A model generated the notes under the pieces. It made no database searches. It was not told where the DNA came from and worked only from the letters and a program-made list of their open reading frames with translations. Positions 7,477 through 17,078 of a DNA stretch of 36,297 nt are shown piece after piece. This DNA is from Gammaproteobacteria bacterium (GTDB lineage Bacteria; Pseudomonadota; Gammaproteobacteria; SZUA-152). Location of the stretch: assembly GCA_024276955.1 (NCBI GenBank), contig JAJRWE010000184.1:1-36297 (forward strand), read 5' to 3'. The position numbers and the translations under genes were made by a program. Position 1 is the stretch's first letter, and each line of letters begins with the position of its first letter.

Positions 7477-7836
7477 ATGGCAAGAGTCAAACGTGGTGTG
7501 CAGGCGCGCGCCAAACATAAAAAGGTTATTGCAAAGGCCAAGGGTTACAGCGGTCGTCGCAAAAATGTCTATCGCGTAGCCGTACAGGCCGTTACCAAGG
7601 CGGGTCAGTACGCCTATCGCGACCGCCGTCAGCGCAAGCGTCAGTTCCGCGCGCTGTGGATCGCCCGCATCAACGCCGCTGCGCGTGAGTGTGGCCTGTC
7701 CTACAGCCGCATGATCGACGGCCTGAAGAAAGCGACCATCGAAATCGATCGTAAGGTGCTGGCCGATCTGGCCGTGCACGACAAGGCGGCCTTCGCCCAG
7801 CTGGCCGAGAAAGCCAAAGCCAGCCTCGCAGCTTAA
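7477..7836 (+). CDS. rplT: 50S ribosomal protein L20 (119 aa)
   Basis: This is L20, an early 50S assembly protein and the expected repressor of its own operon. The N-terminal basic tail [23 protein letters not shown] leads into [39 protein letters not shown], and the C-terminal globular part has [18 protein letters not shown]. Length is typical (118-119 residues). AAAGG lies eight bases before the ATG. A strong intrinsic terminator or attenuator follows at 7903. Confidence 0.98.
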   Translation: MARVKRGVQARAKHKKVIAKAKGYSGRRKNVYRVAVQAVTKAGQYAYRDRRQRKRQFRALWIARINAAARECGLSYSRMIDGLKKATIEIDRKVLADLAVHDKAAFAQLAEKAKASLAA

Positions 7837-7899
7837 GTTTAAGACCGGATCAACAAGCCTGTCTCGTACGTGGGCTGCGACGTTGAGTTGAAGTTTTAG

Positions 7900-9012
<1,113 letters not shown>

Positions 9013-9022
9013 GGCTTGATTA

Positions 9023-9102
9023 TCCGCAAATGAACGCAAATGAAAAAGCGTGTTCTGTTCATCTATTTTGAATATTTGCGTTGATTCGCGTGTATTTGCG
9101 GA
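9023..9102. repeat. Palindromic intergenic repeat between pheS and pheT
   Basis: The 80-bp segment begins with TCCGCAAAT (9023-9031) and ends with its exact complement ATTTGCGGA (9094-9102). Internally it has a tandem decamer CGCAAATGAA (9025-9034 and 9035-9044) mirrored by ATTTGCGTTGATTCGCG. It resembles the family of CGCAAAT/CGCGAAT intergenic repeats seen in many proteobacterial genomes. It separates pheS and pheT by an unusually long 137-base gap, and a small TCCGGC-CTC-GCCGGA hairpin follows just before pheT. Confidence 0.6.
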
Positions 9103-9149
9103 CTGAAACATGAACTGTTCCGGCCTCGCCGGACTTGGAAAACAACGAT

Positions 9150-11528
9150 ATGAAGTTCAGTGAACATTGGCTCCGTGAATGGGCGAACCCGGACATCAGC
9201 ACCGACGAGCTGGCCCAGCTGCTGACCCTGGCCGGACTCGAGGTGGAGGCCGTCGAGCCCGTTGCCGGCGAATTCACCGATACCGTGGTGGGGCAGGTGA
9301 CGGCCATCGAGCCGCACCCCGATGCCGACAAGCTCAAGGTCTGCGTTGTCGACGTCGGCCAGGATGAGCCACTGCAGATCGTCTGCGGCGCCAGCAACGT
9401 CGCCGTGGGCATGCGGGTGCCGGTGGCCCTGGTCGGCGCCCGTCTGCCGGGTGGCATGAAGATCAAAAAGGCCAAGCTGCGTGGCGTGCCGTCCTTCGGC
9501 ATGTTGTGTTCCGAGGCCGAGCTGGGCCTGGCCGAGAACGCCGATGGCCTGATGGCCCTGCCGGCCGATGCCCCCGTGGGCACCGATATTCGTAAATACC
9601 TGCACCTCAATGACAACACCCTCGAATTGGGCCTGACACCCAACCGTGGTGATTGCCTGAGCATCGCCGGCGTAGCACGCGAGGTCGGCGTGGTTGCCCG
9701 AACCGAGGTCACAGCTAAAATTGTGCCCGAGATAGAGGCGGCCGTGGACACGAGCTTCCCCTTGCAGGTCGAGGCCGGTGAGGATTGTCCTCGCTATGCA
9801 GGGCGCGTTATCGAAGGCATCGACCCGGCGGCGGTGACGCCCCTGTGGATGCAGGAGGCCCTGCGCCGCAGCGGCCTGCGCAGCCTGGGGCCGGTGGTCG
9901 ATGTCACCAACTTTGTGCTGCTCGAACTGGGTCAGCCGATGCACGCCTTCGACCTCGACCGCCTCGACGGTGGGCTGAGCGTGCGTCATGTCACGGCCGG
10001 GGAGAAGATCACCCTGCTGGACGGGCAGGAGATCAGCCCCGAGGTCGGCACCCTGGTCATCGCTGATGGTCGTGGCCCGCAGGCCTTGGCCGGCATCATG
10101 GGCGGACAGGACTCCGCCGTCGGAGATGAGACGCGCAACATCTTTCTCGAAAGCGCCTTCTTCAATCCGCTGTGTGTGGCCGGACGTGCCCGTAGCCATG
10201 GCCTGCATACGGACTCCTCGCACCGTTTTGAGCGTGGTGTCGACCCGCAGCTGCAACGCAAGGCGCTGGAGCGGGCGACGGAACTGCTGCTGAAGATCGT
10301 CGGTGGTCAGGCCGGCCCGGTGGTCGAAGTCGTGCATGCAGAGCATCTGCCGCAGCGGCCCGTGATCCTGCTGCGCCGCCAGCGCATCCGTCGCATCCTT
10401 GGCACGCAAGTCGAGGACACGGAAGTCGAGGATATCCTCCGCCGCCTGGGTATGACCCTGACGGCCGCGGAGGCGGGCTGGGACGTGCTACCACCCAGCT
10501 TCCGGTTTGACATGGAAATCGAGGTGGACCTGATCGAGGAGATCGCCCGCATCCACGGTTACGAATCGCTGCCCAGCAGCCGTCCGCAGGCCAGCGCCAT
10601 CATGCAGCCGCAACCTGAGGGTCGGGTACCGGTGATGCGTCTGCAGCAGATCCTGGTCGACCGTGGCTATCAGGAAGCCATCACCTATAGCTTCGTCGAA
10701 CCGGGCCTGCTTAAGGCACTGGATCCCCAGGCAAACCCGGTGCGCCTTTCCAATCCCATCTCCGAAGACATGTCGGTGATGCGGACCAGTCTCTGGCCGG
10801 GCCTGATCAAGACCCTGGCCTACAATCTCAATCGTCAGCAGAGCCGCGTCAGATTATTCGAGACTGGCTTGAGATTTGTGCGCCAAGATAATGAATTATC
10901 ACAGGAAAGATGCATCGCTGGGCTCATCTCCGGGCCGCTGTATCCGGAGCAATGGGGCGAGCCCACGCGCAGCGTTGATTTCTACGACCTCAAGGGTGAC
11001 CTGGAGGCCTTGCTGGCCACCACGGGCGAGCTTGACGACTTCCGCTTCGAGTCGGAATCGCACTCGGCACTGCACCCGGGGCAGTCGGCGAGACTCTTGC
11101 GCGATGGACAGGACGTCGGCTGGATCGGTGCAATCCATCCCGCCATTGAGAAGGAAGTCGGTATCAATCAGCGCGCCTTCGTGTTTGAATTGCGCCTATC
11201 GTGCTTCGATCAGGCGGCGGTTCCGCACTTCGCTCCGGTCTCCCGTTATCCTGCCATCCGGCGTGACCTGGCCCTGCTTATTGACCGCGAGATCACGGCC
11301 GCAGAGTTGGAGGAGGTGGTTCGAGAGAATGCCGATCCGACCCTCAAGAACTTCCACCTGTTTGACGTATATAAAGGCGAAGGTATTGATTCAGGAAGAA
11401 AAAGTATCGCATTCGGCTTGACGTTCCAAGATCAGTCGCGCACACTCGAGGACGGTGATATTGACCGTGCCTTGTCACGGATATTGTCGGCGCTGACCGG
11501 CAAGTTGGGCGCAACGCTGAGAGAATAA
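9150..11528 (+). CDS. pheT: Phenylalanyl-tRNA synthetase beta subunit (792 aa)
   Basis: This is the structural and editing subunit of PheRS and is full length (E. coli 795). The domains are the N-terminal B1 segment [17 protein letters not shown], the EMAP-like tRNA-binding domain ([20 protein letters not shown], about 39-150), the B3/4 editing domain ([37 protein letters not shown]), the B5 domain (about 400-480, [16 protein letters not shown]), a catalytic-like core and the C-terminal FDX-ACB domain ([18 protein letters not shown] to the end). ATG 9150 is preferred to the TTG at 9135 because the protein then begins at the conserved MKFSE. The ribosome-binding site is weak (GGAA, 9137-9140) and sits after a small hairpin. 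Confidence 0.97.
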   Translation: MKFSEHWLREWANPDISTDELAQLLTLAGLEVEAVEPVAGEFTDTVVGQVTAIEPHPDADKLKVCVVDVGQDEPLQIVCGASNVAVGMRVPVALVGARLPGGMKIKKAKLRGVPSFGMLCSEAELGLAENADGLMALPADAPVGTDIRKYLHLNDNTLELGLTPNRGDCLSIAGVAREVGVVARTEVTAKIVPEIEAAVDTSFPLQVEAGEDCPRYAGRVIEGIDPAAVTPLWMQEALRRSGLRSLGPVVDVTNFVLLELGQPMHAFDLDRLDGGLSVRHVTAGEKITLLDGQEISPEVGTLVIADGRGPQALAGIMGGQDSAVGDETRNIFLESAFFNPLCVAGRARSHGLHTDSSHRFERGVDPQLQRKALERATELLLKIVGGQAGPVVEVVHAEHLPQRPVILLRRQRIRRILGTQVEDTEVEDILRRLGMTLTAAEAGWDVLPPSFRFDMEIEVDLIEEIARIHGYESLPSSRPQASAIMQPQPEGRVPVMRLQQILVDRGYQEAITYSFVEPGLLKALDPQANPVRLSNPISEDMSVMRTSLWPGLIKTLAYNLNRQQSRVRLFETGLRFVRQDNELSQERCIAGLISGPLYPEQWGEPTRSVDFYDLKGDLEALLATTGELDDFRFESESHSALHPGQSARLLRDGQDVGWIGAIHPAIEKEVGINQRAFVFELRLSCFDQAAVPHFAPVSRYPAIRRDLALLIDREITAAELEEVVRENADPTLKNFHLFDVYKGEGIDSGRKSIAFGLTFQDQSRTLEDGDIDRALSRILSALTGKLGATLRE

Positions 11529-11544
11529 TGAGAGATTAAGGTGT

Positions 11545-11847
11545 ATGGCGTTAACCAAAGCAGACATGGCCGAAAGGCTCTATGAAGAACTGGGCCTCAA
11601 TAAACGTGAGGCCAAGGAAATCGTCGAACTATTCTTCGCGGAAATCAGGGATGCCCTGGAAACCGGGCAGCAAGTCAAGCTGTCCGGGTTCGGCAATTTC
11701 GATCTCCGTAGCAAAAATGAACGCCCTGGGCGCAATCCCAAGACGGGCGAGGAAATCCCGATCTCTGCCCGTCGTGTCGTGACGTTCAGACCTGGCCAGA
11801 AGCTCAAGGCCAGAGTAGAGGCCTATGCTGGAAGCAGCCAACAATAG
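11545..11847 (+). CDS. ihfA: Integration host factor alpha subunit (100 aa)
   Basis: This HU/IHF-family DNA-bending protein starts [25 protein letters not shown] and has the signature [26 protein letters not shown] with the intercalating Pro in the beta arm, then [18 protein letters not shown]. Position directly after pheT and the [10 protein letters not shown] sequence distinguish IHF-alpha from HU. Length is typical (99-100). Its 3' end overlaps the MerR-like gene by 23 bases. IHF shapes sigma-54 promoters, recombination and phage sites; neighbouring genes do not add a specific role. Confidence 0.97.
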   Translation: MALTKADMAERLYEELGLNKREAKEIVELFFAEIRDALETGQQVKLSGFGNFDLRSKNERPGRNPKTGEEIPISARRVVTFRPGQKLKARVEAYAGSSQQ

Positions 11848-12181
11848 CGAATTACCCACGATCCCCGGCAAACGCTACTTTACCATTGGCGCAGTTAGTG
11901 AGCTGTGTGGGGTCAAGCCACACGTGTTGCGATATTGGGAGCAAGAGTTTCCTCAACTGAAGCCTGTCAAGCGTCGCGGCAACCGTCGTTACTACCAGCG
12001 TCATGACGTGCTCATGATTCGTCAGATTCGCAGCCTGCTCTATGAACACGGCTTTACCATTGGTGGCGCGCGCCAGAAACTGGATGGTGGCGAGGCGAAA
12101 GAAGACGTCAATCACAGCCGGCAGATCATCCGCCAGATGGCCAGCGAACTGGAAGATCTTCTCGAACTTCTCAAGCGTTAA
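11825..12181 (+). CDS. MerR-family transcriptional regulator downstream of ihfA (118 aa)
   Basis: The winged-helix MerR DNA-binding domain spans residues 17-85 ([48 protein letters not shown]). A short dimerisation helix follows ([22 protein letters not shown]). There is no C-terminal effector domain and no metal-binding cysteine pair, so it is not a mercury or copper sensor. This compact MerR-like gene follows ihfA in many gammaproteobacteria and its target is not generally known. It overlaps the ihfA end by 23 bases, which implies translational coupling. Confidence 0.9.
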   Translation: MLEAANNSELPTIPGKRYFTIGAVSELCGVKPHVLRYWEQEFPQLKPVKRRGNRRYYQRHDVLMIRQIRSLLYEHGFTIGGARQKLDGGEAKEDVNHSRQIIRQMASELEDLLELLKR

Positions 12182-12292
12182 TTCCGCAGAAAAAACAGTT
12201 TCCTATCTGAGTCCGGCTGAAGTAGAATACGCCGCTCTGATTCGCTGCAATGGCGGTTCAGACTGCTGGTTCTACTAATAAGATTACTGTTT

Positions 12293-12370
<78 letters not shown>

Positions 12371-12376
12371 TTAAAT

Positions 12377-12416
12377 CTATTGGAAAAAACAACATTCCAA
12401 TAGGGTGCAAACACCC
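12377..12416. terminator. Two adjacent hairpins between tRNA-Pro and hipA
   Basis: CTATTGGAA (12377-12385) pairs perfectly with TTCCAATAG (12395-12403) around AAAACAACA. GGGTG (12403-12407) then pairs with CACCC (12412-12416). Read on the minus strand, the first hairpin is followed by ATTTAATT. The pair may therefore terminate hipA transcription and may also end the tRNA transcript from the other side. Confidence 0.5.
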
Positions 12417-12439
12417 TGAGTCGAAACAGGAACAGTGGT

Positions 12440-13669
12440 TTAACTCCAGCCTTGCAGGCAATACGGGTTGAGTAGGGCGCGCTGCCATAACTGCTTACGT
12501 TCTACGGCCGTCATTCCTGCCTCATCACAGACCACAAGCCAGTTGTCTTCAACAACAGCCCGCAACGTATTAATCATCGCCCGGGAACGCTCTGTATCGA
12601 GCTGAAATGATGTGCAAATGGATAGCACATTGCTCAGTGTGGCATGATTCCCTTCATCTCCCACCAGTTGCATCGCCTGCGTGGCCTCCAGCCCTGTGCG
12701 CACCTGGGGGCAAAGATCATAGGCAGGCGTCAGCCTCAGCATTTTTCCATCCCAGAGTGCGGCGTGGTTGCGGGCGTGGTCATCGGTATTGCCGATCAAT
12801 ACATTGAAAATCAGTCTGCGATAGAGTTCGTGTAGTGTTTTTTGGGGGGTAGCAAAATAGCGACGAATCAAATCTGCTAAATCCCGATAACGGGCATAAC
12901 GTGCTTCCATCTCGTTCAGGCCTAACAGACTCAGAGCACTGAGCATGGCATGTCGGCACATGCCTTTTTTAGTGGGAGAACGATCAAAGCGTTCAACCAG
13001 TAATACATCCTTGCCCAGGATGCTTTGCAGCGAAACGCTGGCCACATCAATACCCGCCAGGCTGGCCAGGCGCATGGCAACAAATTCACCTTTAACGACA
13101 TTGTATGTATCGGATGTCGAACTGAACTTGGCGATGTACTGCTCATCATTTACATTGATGAGCGCTTTGGGGCGGGCACCGCCTACACTTGTTCCATGCA
13201 GTAATGCATAGTCGAGTTCGGGCGGTAGGGGTAGCTGGCGTTCTATGAGGGAGGCCGCCTCCAGCAGTTCATCCAGACTGGGATGATCTAACCCCCTGGA
13301 TCGGTACTCGGTGCTACTCGCCTGAAAATCGAGTGCCCCAATGCGGTCACTTCCCGAGAGTAGTAGATAATCCAGCTCATCAGCGGCCAGGGCAGGGTAT
13401 TTATAGCTCACGACCCGTCGCCCCCAGGCATCCGGTGCCGCATCGCGTAAACAGGGATGGATGGTATTCATGCCCAGGGGCTCGAAGGTGCCTTCCTGTA
13501 AGGGCAATTCTACGGGCGATAACGGTATGGCATTGTCACGCTCACGGTAAGAGCGGCCATAGGTAAAGAGAAGGTGATTTCCCTGTTTTTGCAGGCGTCC
13601 AGCAACGACCGGTTCGACCGCACCCGGTAGCCATATCCACACAAAACCGGCTTCTACATTAGAAATCAT
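12440..13669 (-). CDS. hipA: HipA-family serine/threonine kinase toxin (409 aa)
   Basis: HipA kinases phosphorylate glutamyl-tRNA synthetase or another translation target and cause growth arrest. The protein has the N-subdomain ([18 protein letters not shown]), the Hip[12 protein letters not shown] segment (106-115), the ATP-binding loop [11 protein letters not shown] (160-170) containing a serine equivalent to the autophosphorylation site, the ATP lysine in YIAKFSS (Lys181), LLVERFDR (224-230), the catalytic loop [15 protein letters not shown] with Asp296, and the Mg-binding Asp318 in TPAYDLCP. All key residues are present, so the kinase should be active. It overlaps its antitoxin gene by 11 bases. 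Length is near that of E. coli HipA (440), slightly shorter at the C-terminus. Confidence 0.92.
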   Translation of the reverse strand: MISNVEAGFVWIWLPGAVEPVVAGRLQKQGNHLLFTYGRSYRERDNAIPLSPVELPLQEGTFEPLGMNTIHPCLRDAAPDAWGRRVVSYKYPALAADELDYLLLSGSDRIGALDFQASSTEYRSRGLDHPSLDELLEAASLIERQLPLPPELDYALLHGTSVGGARPKALINVNDEQYIAKFSSTSDTYNVVKGEFVAMRLASLAGIDVASVSLQSILGKDVLLVERFDRSPTKKGMCRHAMLSALSLLGLNEMEARYARYRDLADLIRRYFATPQKTLHELYRRLIFNVLIGNTDDHARNHAALWDGKMLRLTPAYDLCPQVRTGLEATQAMQLVGDEGNHATLSNVLSICTSFQLDTERSRAMINTLRAVVEDNWLVVCDEAGMTAVERKQLWQRALLNPYCLQGWS

Positions 13670-13991
13670 CGTTGAGCTGTGTTTTGCGCTTGCTGCGTGC
13701 CGGTAGCAGTGTGGTGAGACTGGCCACAGTATTTACGAGCTTATTGAGTCCGGCGGTATCTTCTGCTAAAAGCGGTACCCCCAGCACTGCGGCCGTTTCC
13801 AGCACTGCCCCGATAGCCACTCTGGGATCGGCCTTTTCGATGGCTATAATGGTATGCCGACTGACACCGACACGTTCAGCGAGCTCAACCTGGCTCAGTC
13901 TGCGCTCAAGTCGTGCGACTTTGATTAACTGGCCGAGAACGCCCAGGGCTGTTTGGGAGATGACAGATAGGGAAAGCGTATTCTTTTTCAT
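13659..13991 (-). CDS. hipB: HipB-like XRE-family antitoxin/repressor (110 aa)
   Basis: The helix-turn-helix covers about residues 24-82: RLERRLSQVELAERVGVSRHTIIAIEKADPRVAIGAVLETAAVLG. A basic tail follows ([14 protein letters not shown]). HipB proteins neutralise HipA and repress the operon as dimers. The gene lies upstream of and overlaps hipA on the same strand, the standard order. Three inverted repeats that could be HipB operators lie directly upstream (13995-14046), one of them over a TATAAT on the minus strand. The protein is longer than E. coli HipB (88 residues) mainly at the N-terminus. Confidence 0.9.
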   Translation of the reverse strand: MKKNTLSLSVISQTALGVLGQLIKVARLERRLSQVELAERVGVSRHTIIAIEKADPRVAIGAVLETAAVLGVPLLAEDTAGLNKLVNTVASLTTLLPARSKRKTQLNDDF

Positions 13992-13994
13992 GAT

Positions 13995-14046
13995 GTCTAA
14001 AATATTAGACTATAAGCATGATAATGTCCATTATAGGCGACATTAT
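13995..14046 (-). promoter_or_regulatory. hipBA promoter and multi-palindrome operator
   Basis: GTCTAA-AATA-TTAGAC (13995-14010) is a perfect dyad next to the hipB start. ATAATG-TC-CATTAT (14021-14034) is a second perfect dyad. ATAATGTC (14021-14028) is also the inverse of GACATTAT (14039-14046). On the minus strand TATAAT lies at 14035-14030, between these arms, so a bound repressor would cover the -10 box. No good -35 is seen. This fits autorepression by HipB. Confidence 0.65.
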
Positions 14047-14465
14047 GTGCCATTGAGAGCTTGCCGTACGCACCGAGGGTGTCCATTAACGTTCGTCACC
14101 AACTGTTGCGCAGAGCAAGAGTTTCGGGGCAGTGAGAGGTGGCGCAATACGCGCCTATATCGGAGTAGGGCAGGTTCATCAAATGACCACAATGCGATGG
14201 CTGACTTAGAGGGGATTGTCGAGGCAAGAGCGGAGTGAAGACCGTGATTGGCCCCAGCTTGCAGATGCAGCGCAGACGCTTGATCTTGCCCAGCACTTCC
14301 AGGCTCTTCTGCAGCACATGGTGCGGTGTGAGGCCGTCGGGTTTTTCCACCGCGGGTCACGGCTCGCAGATGCCGGTCTCTTCCTACAACAGGCTGACCT
14401 GCTGCGACGTGCTGGTAGACATTGCTCGGTGTCTTACGGGGAGGGGGCGTGGCGTCAGCCTGCCG
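14047..14465. other. About 420 bases without a convincing gene, between hipBA and DUF1415
   Basis: ORFs exist in this segment on both strands but none has a ribosome-binding site, a recognisable domain or consistent codon bias. A minus-strand frame around 14216-14350 (KPDGLTPHHVLQKSLEVLGKI...) looks mildly protein-like and could be a remnant of a lost gene. No hairpin with a T-run is evident for the DUF1415 transcript. The base composition is less G+C-rich than the regBA region, which fits a junction of acquired DNA carrying hipBA. Confidence 0.4.
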
Positions 14466-15041
14466 TCATTCTTTGGGTGGATTTCTGTCCCGGCAGCAGG
14501 CCGCTAACAGTGCCTGCATTTCCGCCGTGCCCTTATCGCGGGCCAGGGCCATGTTGTGCTCGGGGATTTGTTCCGGCTGTGGATAGTTGGCCACGGCGCG
14601 CTCGATGCTCGACTCACGGATCAGGTGCAGTAGGGGGACAGGCGAACGGTTGGTGTAATTGGCGGCGTCGTCGGCCGGCACATTGGCGAAGCAGTAGTCG
14701 GGGTGAAAGCTGGCGAGCTGATAAATACCGATGTAACCCTGTTCGACCAGCAGGGCATTGGCCATTTCCAGCAGGTCGAGGAAGGTATCGAAGGCGGCGA
14801 AGTCCTGCGGCAGGATCAGCAGGCTGGTTTCGATCTCCGGGTCCTGGTCGAGCAAGACGCATTCGTCGATGAGGGCGAGCAGATACTGTTCCAGCGAGTC
14901 TTCCCGGATCACCCTGAAACGGACACTGTCGCGATCCAGCTCACGTTTGGCAAAGGGGCAGAAGTTCAGCGCCACGATGACGGCGTCGATCCATGCCCGG
15001 GTCTGGGTGATGGCCTGATCGTCTGTTGTCCGCTGTGTCAT
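14466..15041 (-). CDS. DUF1415 family protein (191 aa)
   Basis: The protein has the conserved signature of the DUF1415 family: WIDAVIVALNFCPFAKREL near residues 17-35, LLILPQDFAAFDTFLDLLEMANALL in the middle, and YQLASFHPDYCFANVPADDAANYTNRSPVPLLHLIRESSIERAV at about 107-150. The family is cytoplasmic and has no established function. The invariant CPFAK and FHPDY motifs suggest a catalytic or cofactor site. It begins two bases after the end of the regA frame on the same strand, so the three genes regB-regA-DUF1415 form one operon. That placement hints at a redox- or respiration-related role, which is inference only. Confidence 0.9.
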   Translation of the reverse strand: MTQRTTDDQAITQTRAWIDAVIVALNFCPFAKRELDRDSVRFRVIREDSLEQYLLALIDECVLLDQDPEIETSLLILPQDFAAFDTFLDLLEMANALLVEQGYIGIYQLASFHPDYCFANVPADDAANYTNRSPVPLLHLIRESSIERAVANYPQPEQIPEHNMALARDKGTAEMQALLAACCRDRNPPKE

Positions 15042-15043
15042 AT

Positions 15044-15589
15044 TCAGGTCCTGGTGGGCTTTTTCTGCAGTTTACGCTGCAATGTGCGGCGATGCATGCC
15101 GAGGGCGCGCGCGGCGGCGGAGATGTTGCCGTGGTTCTCCATCAGTACCTTCTGCAGATGCTCCCATTCCAGACGTTTGACCGACAGGGGGTTCTCCGCC
15201 ACGGGCACGGCGGGATCGCCGGCATGGCGTTCCAGGGCATGGATGATTTCATCGGCGCTGGCGGGTTTAGTGAGGTAGTGGGTGGCGCCGAGCTTGATGG
15301 CCTCCACGGCGGTGGCGATGCTGGCGTAGCCGGTGAGCATGACCATGCGCAGGTCGGTGTTCATGGCCTTGAGCCCCTTCACCAGTTCCAGCCCGGACTC
15401 GTGGCCGATGCGCAGGTCGATGATGGCGTATTCCGGGTTGTGGTCGCCAGCCAGTTCCAGCCCCCCAGCCAGATCGGTGGCGGTATAGACCTCGAAATCA
15501 CGCTTCTCCAGCGCCCGGCTGAGCACGCGGCAGAAGGTAGGGTCGTCGTCCACCAGCAGGAGTGTCGGTTTATCGTGGGTACTGCTCAT
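15044..15589 (-). CDS. regA: RegA/PrrA/RoxR-type global redox response regulator (181 aa)
   Basis: The N-terminal receiver domain has DDD at 14-16, phospho-acceptor Asp58 (YAIIDLRIG), Thr86 and Lys108 (LTKPA). After a short linker comes a Fis-type helix-turn-helix (GNISAAARALGMHRRTLQRKLQKK, 154-177), which is the highly conserved DNA-recognition part of the RegA/PrrA/ActR/RoxR family. Length equals the family norm (about 180). It overlaps the 3' end of regB by four bases. Members activate and repress respiration, carbon fixation, nitrogen and hydrogen genes when quinones are reduced. Confidence 0.95.
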   Translation of the reverse strand: MSSTHDKPTLLLVDDDPTFCRVLSRALEKRDFEVYTATDLAGGLELAGDHNPEYAIIDLRIGHESGLELVKGLKAMNTDLRMVMLTGYASIATAVEAIKLGATHYLTKPASADEIIHALERHAGDPAVPVAENPLSVKRLEWEHLQKVLMENHGNISAAARALGMHRRTLQRKLQKKPTRT

Positions 15590-16881
15590 GGGCGGATTCC
15601 GATCAGGGGCAGGTTGATACAGGTGCAGGTGCCGCCGCTCTCGCGGCGGCGATGGCTGACGTGGCCGCTGAGGCGCTCGATGACGGCGTGGGCGAGGAAC
15701 AGGCCGACGCCCAGGCCCTGTTCCTTGCTGCTGAACTGGGTCTTGCCGGCGGCCGAGACGGCGGCCTCGCTGAGGCCGGGGCCGCGGTCGAGGATATGGA
15801 TGTCCAGGGTCTGTGCATTCCAGCTGGCTTGCAGTTCAACGCTGTTGGGAGAGGCGTCGGCGGCATTGTTGAGAATGTTGGTCAGTGCCTGATTGAGGGC
15901 GCGGTCGGCCAGCATGGCGGGGGCGGGCTGTGGCCCCTTCAGTTGCTGACTGAAGGTGATGCCGGGCCGTTCCACCTGCCACTGTTTGGTGAGCTGGCGC
16001 AGATAGCGGTCCACCGGCAGCGACTGCCCCTCGTCGGCACGCTGCTTGCCGGCGGAGGCAGAGATCACCGAGAGTGCGTCCTTGCAGCGGTCGATCTGCT
16101 CACGAACCAACTGTAGCTGCTCACCCAGTCCAGCGTCCCTTTCTGTCGGCTTTTTATGGGCAAGATCCAGTAGCAGGTCATCGACCACCAGGGCAATGGT
16201 GCCCAGCGGTGTACCCAGTTCGTGCGCGGCGCCGGCGGCGAGGGTGCCGAGGGCCACCAGACGCTCGTCGCGCAGGGCCTGTTCGCGGGCCTCTGCCAAC
16301 ACACGGTCGCGTTCGCGCAGGCTGCGGGCCATGTTGGTGACGAAATAGGATACCAGCACGGCGCTGAGTACGAAACCGAACCACATGCCGAAGACGTGCT
16401 GGGAAAAGCCGTCGTCGGGCTGCATGTGCGACATGGCATCAGCTGGCTGCAGGGGAAGGTAAAAAAACATCAGTAGTGAATAACAGGCCACGGTCAGTCC
16501 CGCCATGGCCCAGACATGAGCGGTTGGCAGTACGGTGGCGGCAATCATCAGTGGTAGCAGATAGAACCAGGCAAAGGGATTGGTGGCGCCGCCAGTACAG
16601 TAGAGAAGGGCGCTGAAGGCGAGGGCGTCGGTGACTAATTGGAAGAAAAATTCGCCATCGGACACCGGCTGCGGCTGGCGTGCGCGCCACCAGGTGAACA
16701 GGTTCCAGGCGCTGTGAGCGAGCAGGATGAGGGCCAGCGGCAGTATCGGCAGGGGCAGGTCGAGCCATAGCAGGCCGATGCCGATGAGCAATATCTGCAT
16801 GCTGATACTGATCGTGCGCAGCCCGGCGATACGGCGCAGGTTGTGTTGCGTGGAGGCGTAGCGGTTATTGGCGGTCAGCAT
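15586..16881 (-). CDS. regB: RegB/PrrB/RoxS-type redox sensor histidine kinase (431 aa)
   Basis: About six membrane helices occupy residues 20-185. They include the ubiquinone-interacting heptapeptide GGATNPF (97-103), the hallmark of RegB. The kinase core has the H-box AAGAAHELGTPLGTIA with His220, the conserved redox-active cysteine in REQIDRCKDAL (Cys266 with this start, against Cys265 in Rhodobacter), the N-box NQALTNILNNAADAS, LDRGPGLSE and the G2 box GLGVGLFLAHAV. The frame is open to a GTG at 16989. ATG 16881 is chosen because the promoter at 16948-16976 lies inside that extension, because the extension looks non-coding, and because residue numbering then agrees with the family. No strong ribosome-binding site precedes either start. 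Confidence 0.93.
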   Translation of the reverse strand: MLTANNRYASTQHNLRRIAGLRTISISMQILLIGIGLLWLDLPLPILPLALILLAHSAWNLFTWWRARQPQPVSDGEFFFQLVTDALAFSALLYCTGGATNPFAWFYLLPLMIAATVLPTAHVWAMAGLTVACYSLLMFFYLPLQPADAMSHMQPDDGFSQHVFGMWFGFVLSAVLVSYFVTNMARSLRERDRVLAEAREQALRDERLVALGTLAAGAAHELGTPLGTIALVVDDLLLDLAHKKPTERDAGLGEQLQLVREQIDRCKDALSVISASAGKQRADEGQSLPVDRYLRQLTKQWQVERPGITFSQQLKGPQPAPAMLADRALNQALTNILNNAADASPNSVELQASWNAQTLDIHILDRGPGLSEAAVSAAGKTQFSSKEQGLGVGLFLAHAVIERLSGHVSHRRRESGGTCTCINLPLIGIRP

Positions 16882-16947
16882 GGTATGGGCGGGTATCGGT
16901 TGCAGTCGGTACCCCTGACGTTTCCAGCCAGTCAGAGGTTTCCGAAC

Positions 16948-16976
16948 ATTATCCGGTAATGCCTGGCCACTGTCAG
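16948..16976 (-). promoter_or_regulatory. Sigma-70 promoter of regB-regA-DUF1415
   Basis: On the minus strand CTGACA (16976-16971) and GATAAT (16953-16948) are spaced by exactly 17 bases. Transcription would start near 16941, about 60 bases before the ATG at 16881. The promoter lies within the longer open frame, which argues against the GTG start at 16989. Confidence 0.6.
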
Positions 16977-16981
16977 CGGCC

Positions 16982-16998
16982 TGCGACACTTTGTCACA
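16982..16998. promoter_or_regulatory. Candidate RegA/PrrA binding site between regB and the exported cassette
   Basis: TGCGACA-CTT-TGTCACA is an inverted repeat matching at six of seven positions per arm. It resembles published PrrA/RegA consensus half-sites (GCGAC ... GTCGC type) with one deviation. It lies directly upstream of the regB -35 box and about 80 bases before the start of the divergent lipoprotein gene, so it could serve both directions. Confidence 0.45.
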
Positions 16999-17078
16999 TT
17001 CTCAGTGCAGAAGGTGCGGATTACGATGGGGGGCATCGGAGGGGTGTTGCCCCGTGACCCGCATGTAAGGAGTCGAGA

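Noticed and set aside
9063-10409. 448-aa minus-strand open frame across pheT
   Set aside because: Antisense shadow of pheT with no recognisable domain; His/Gln-rich composition is typical of antisense frames.
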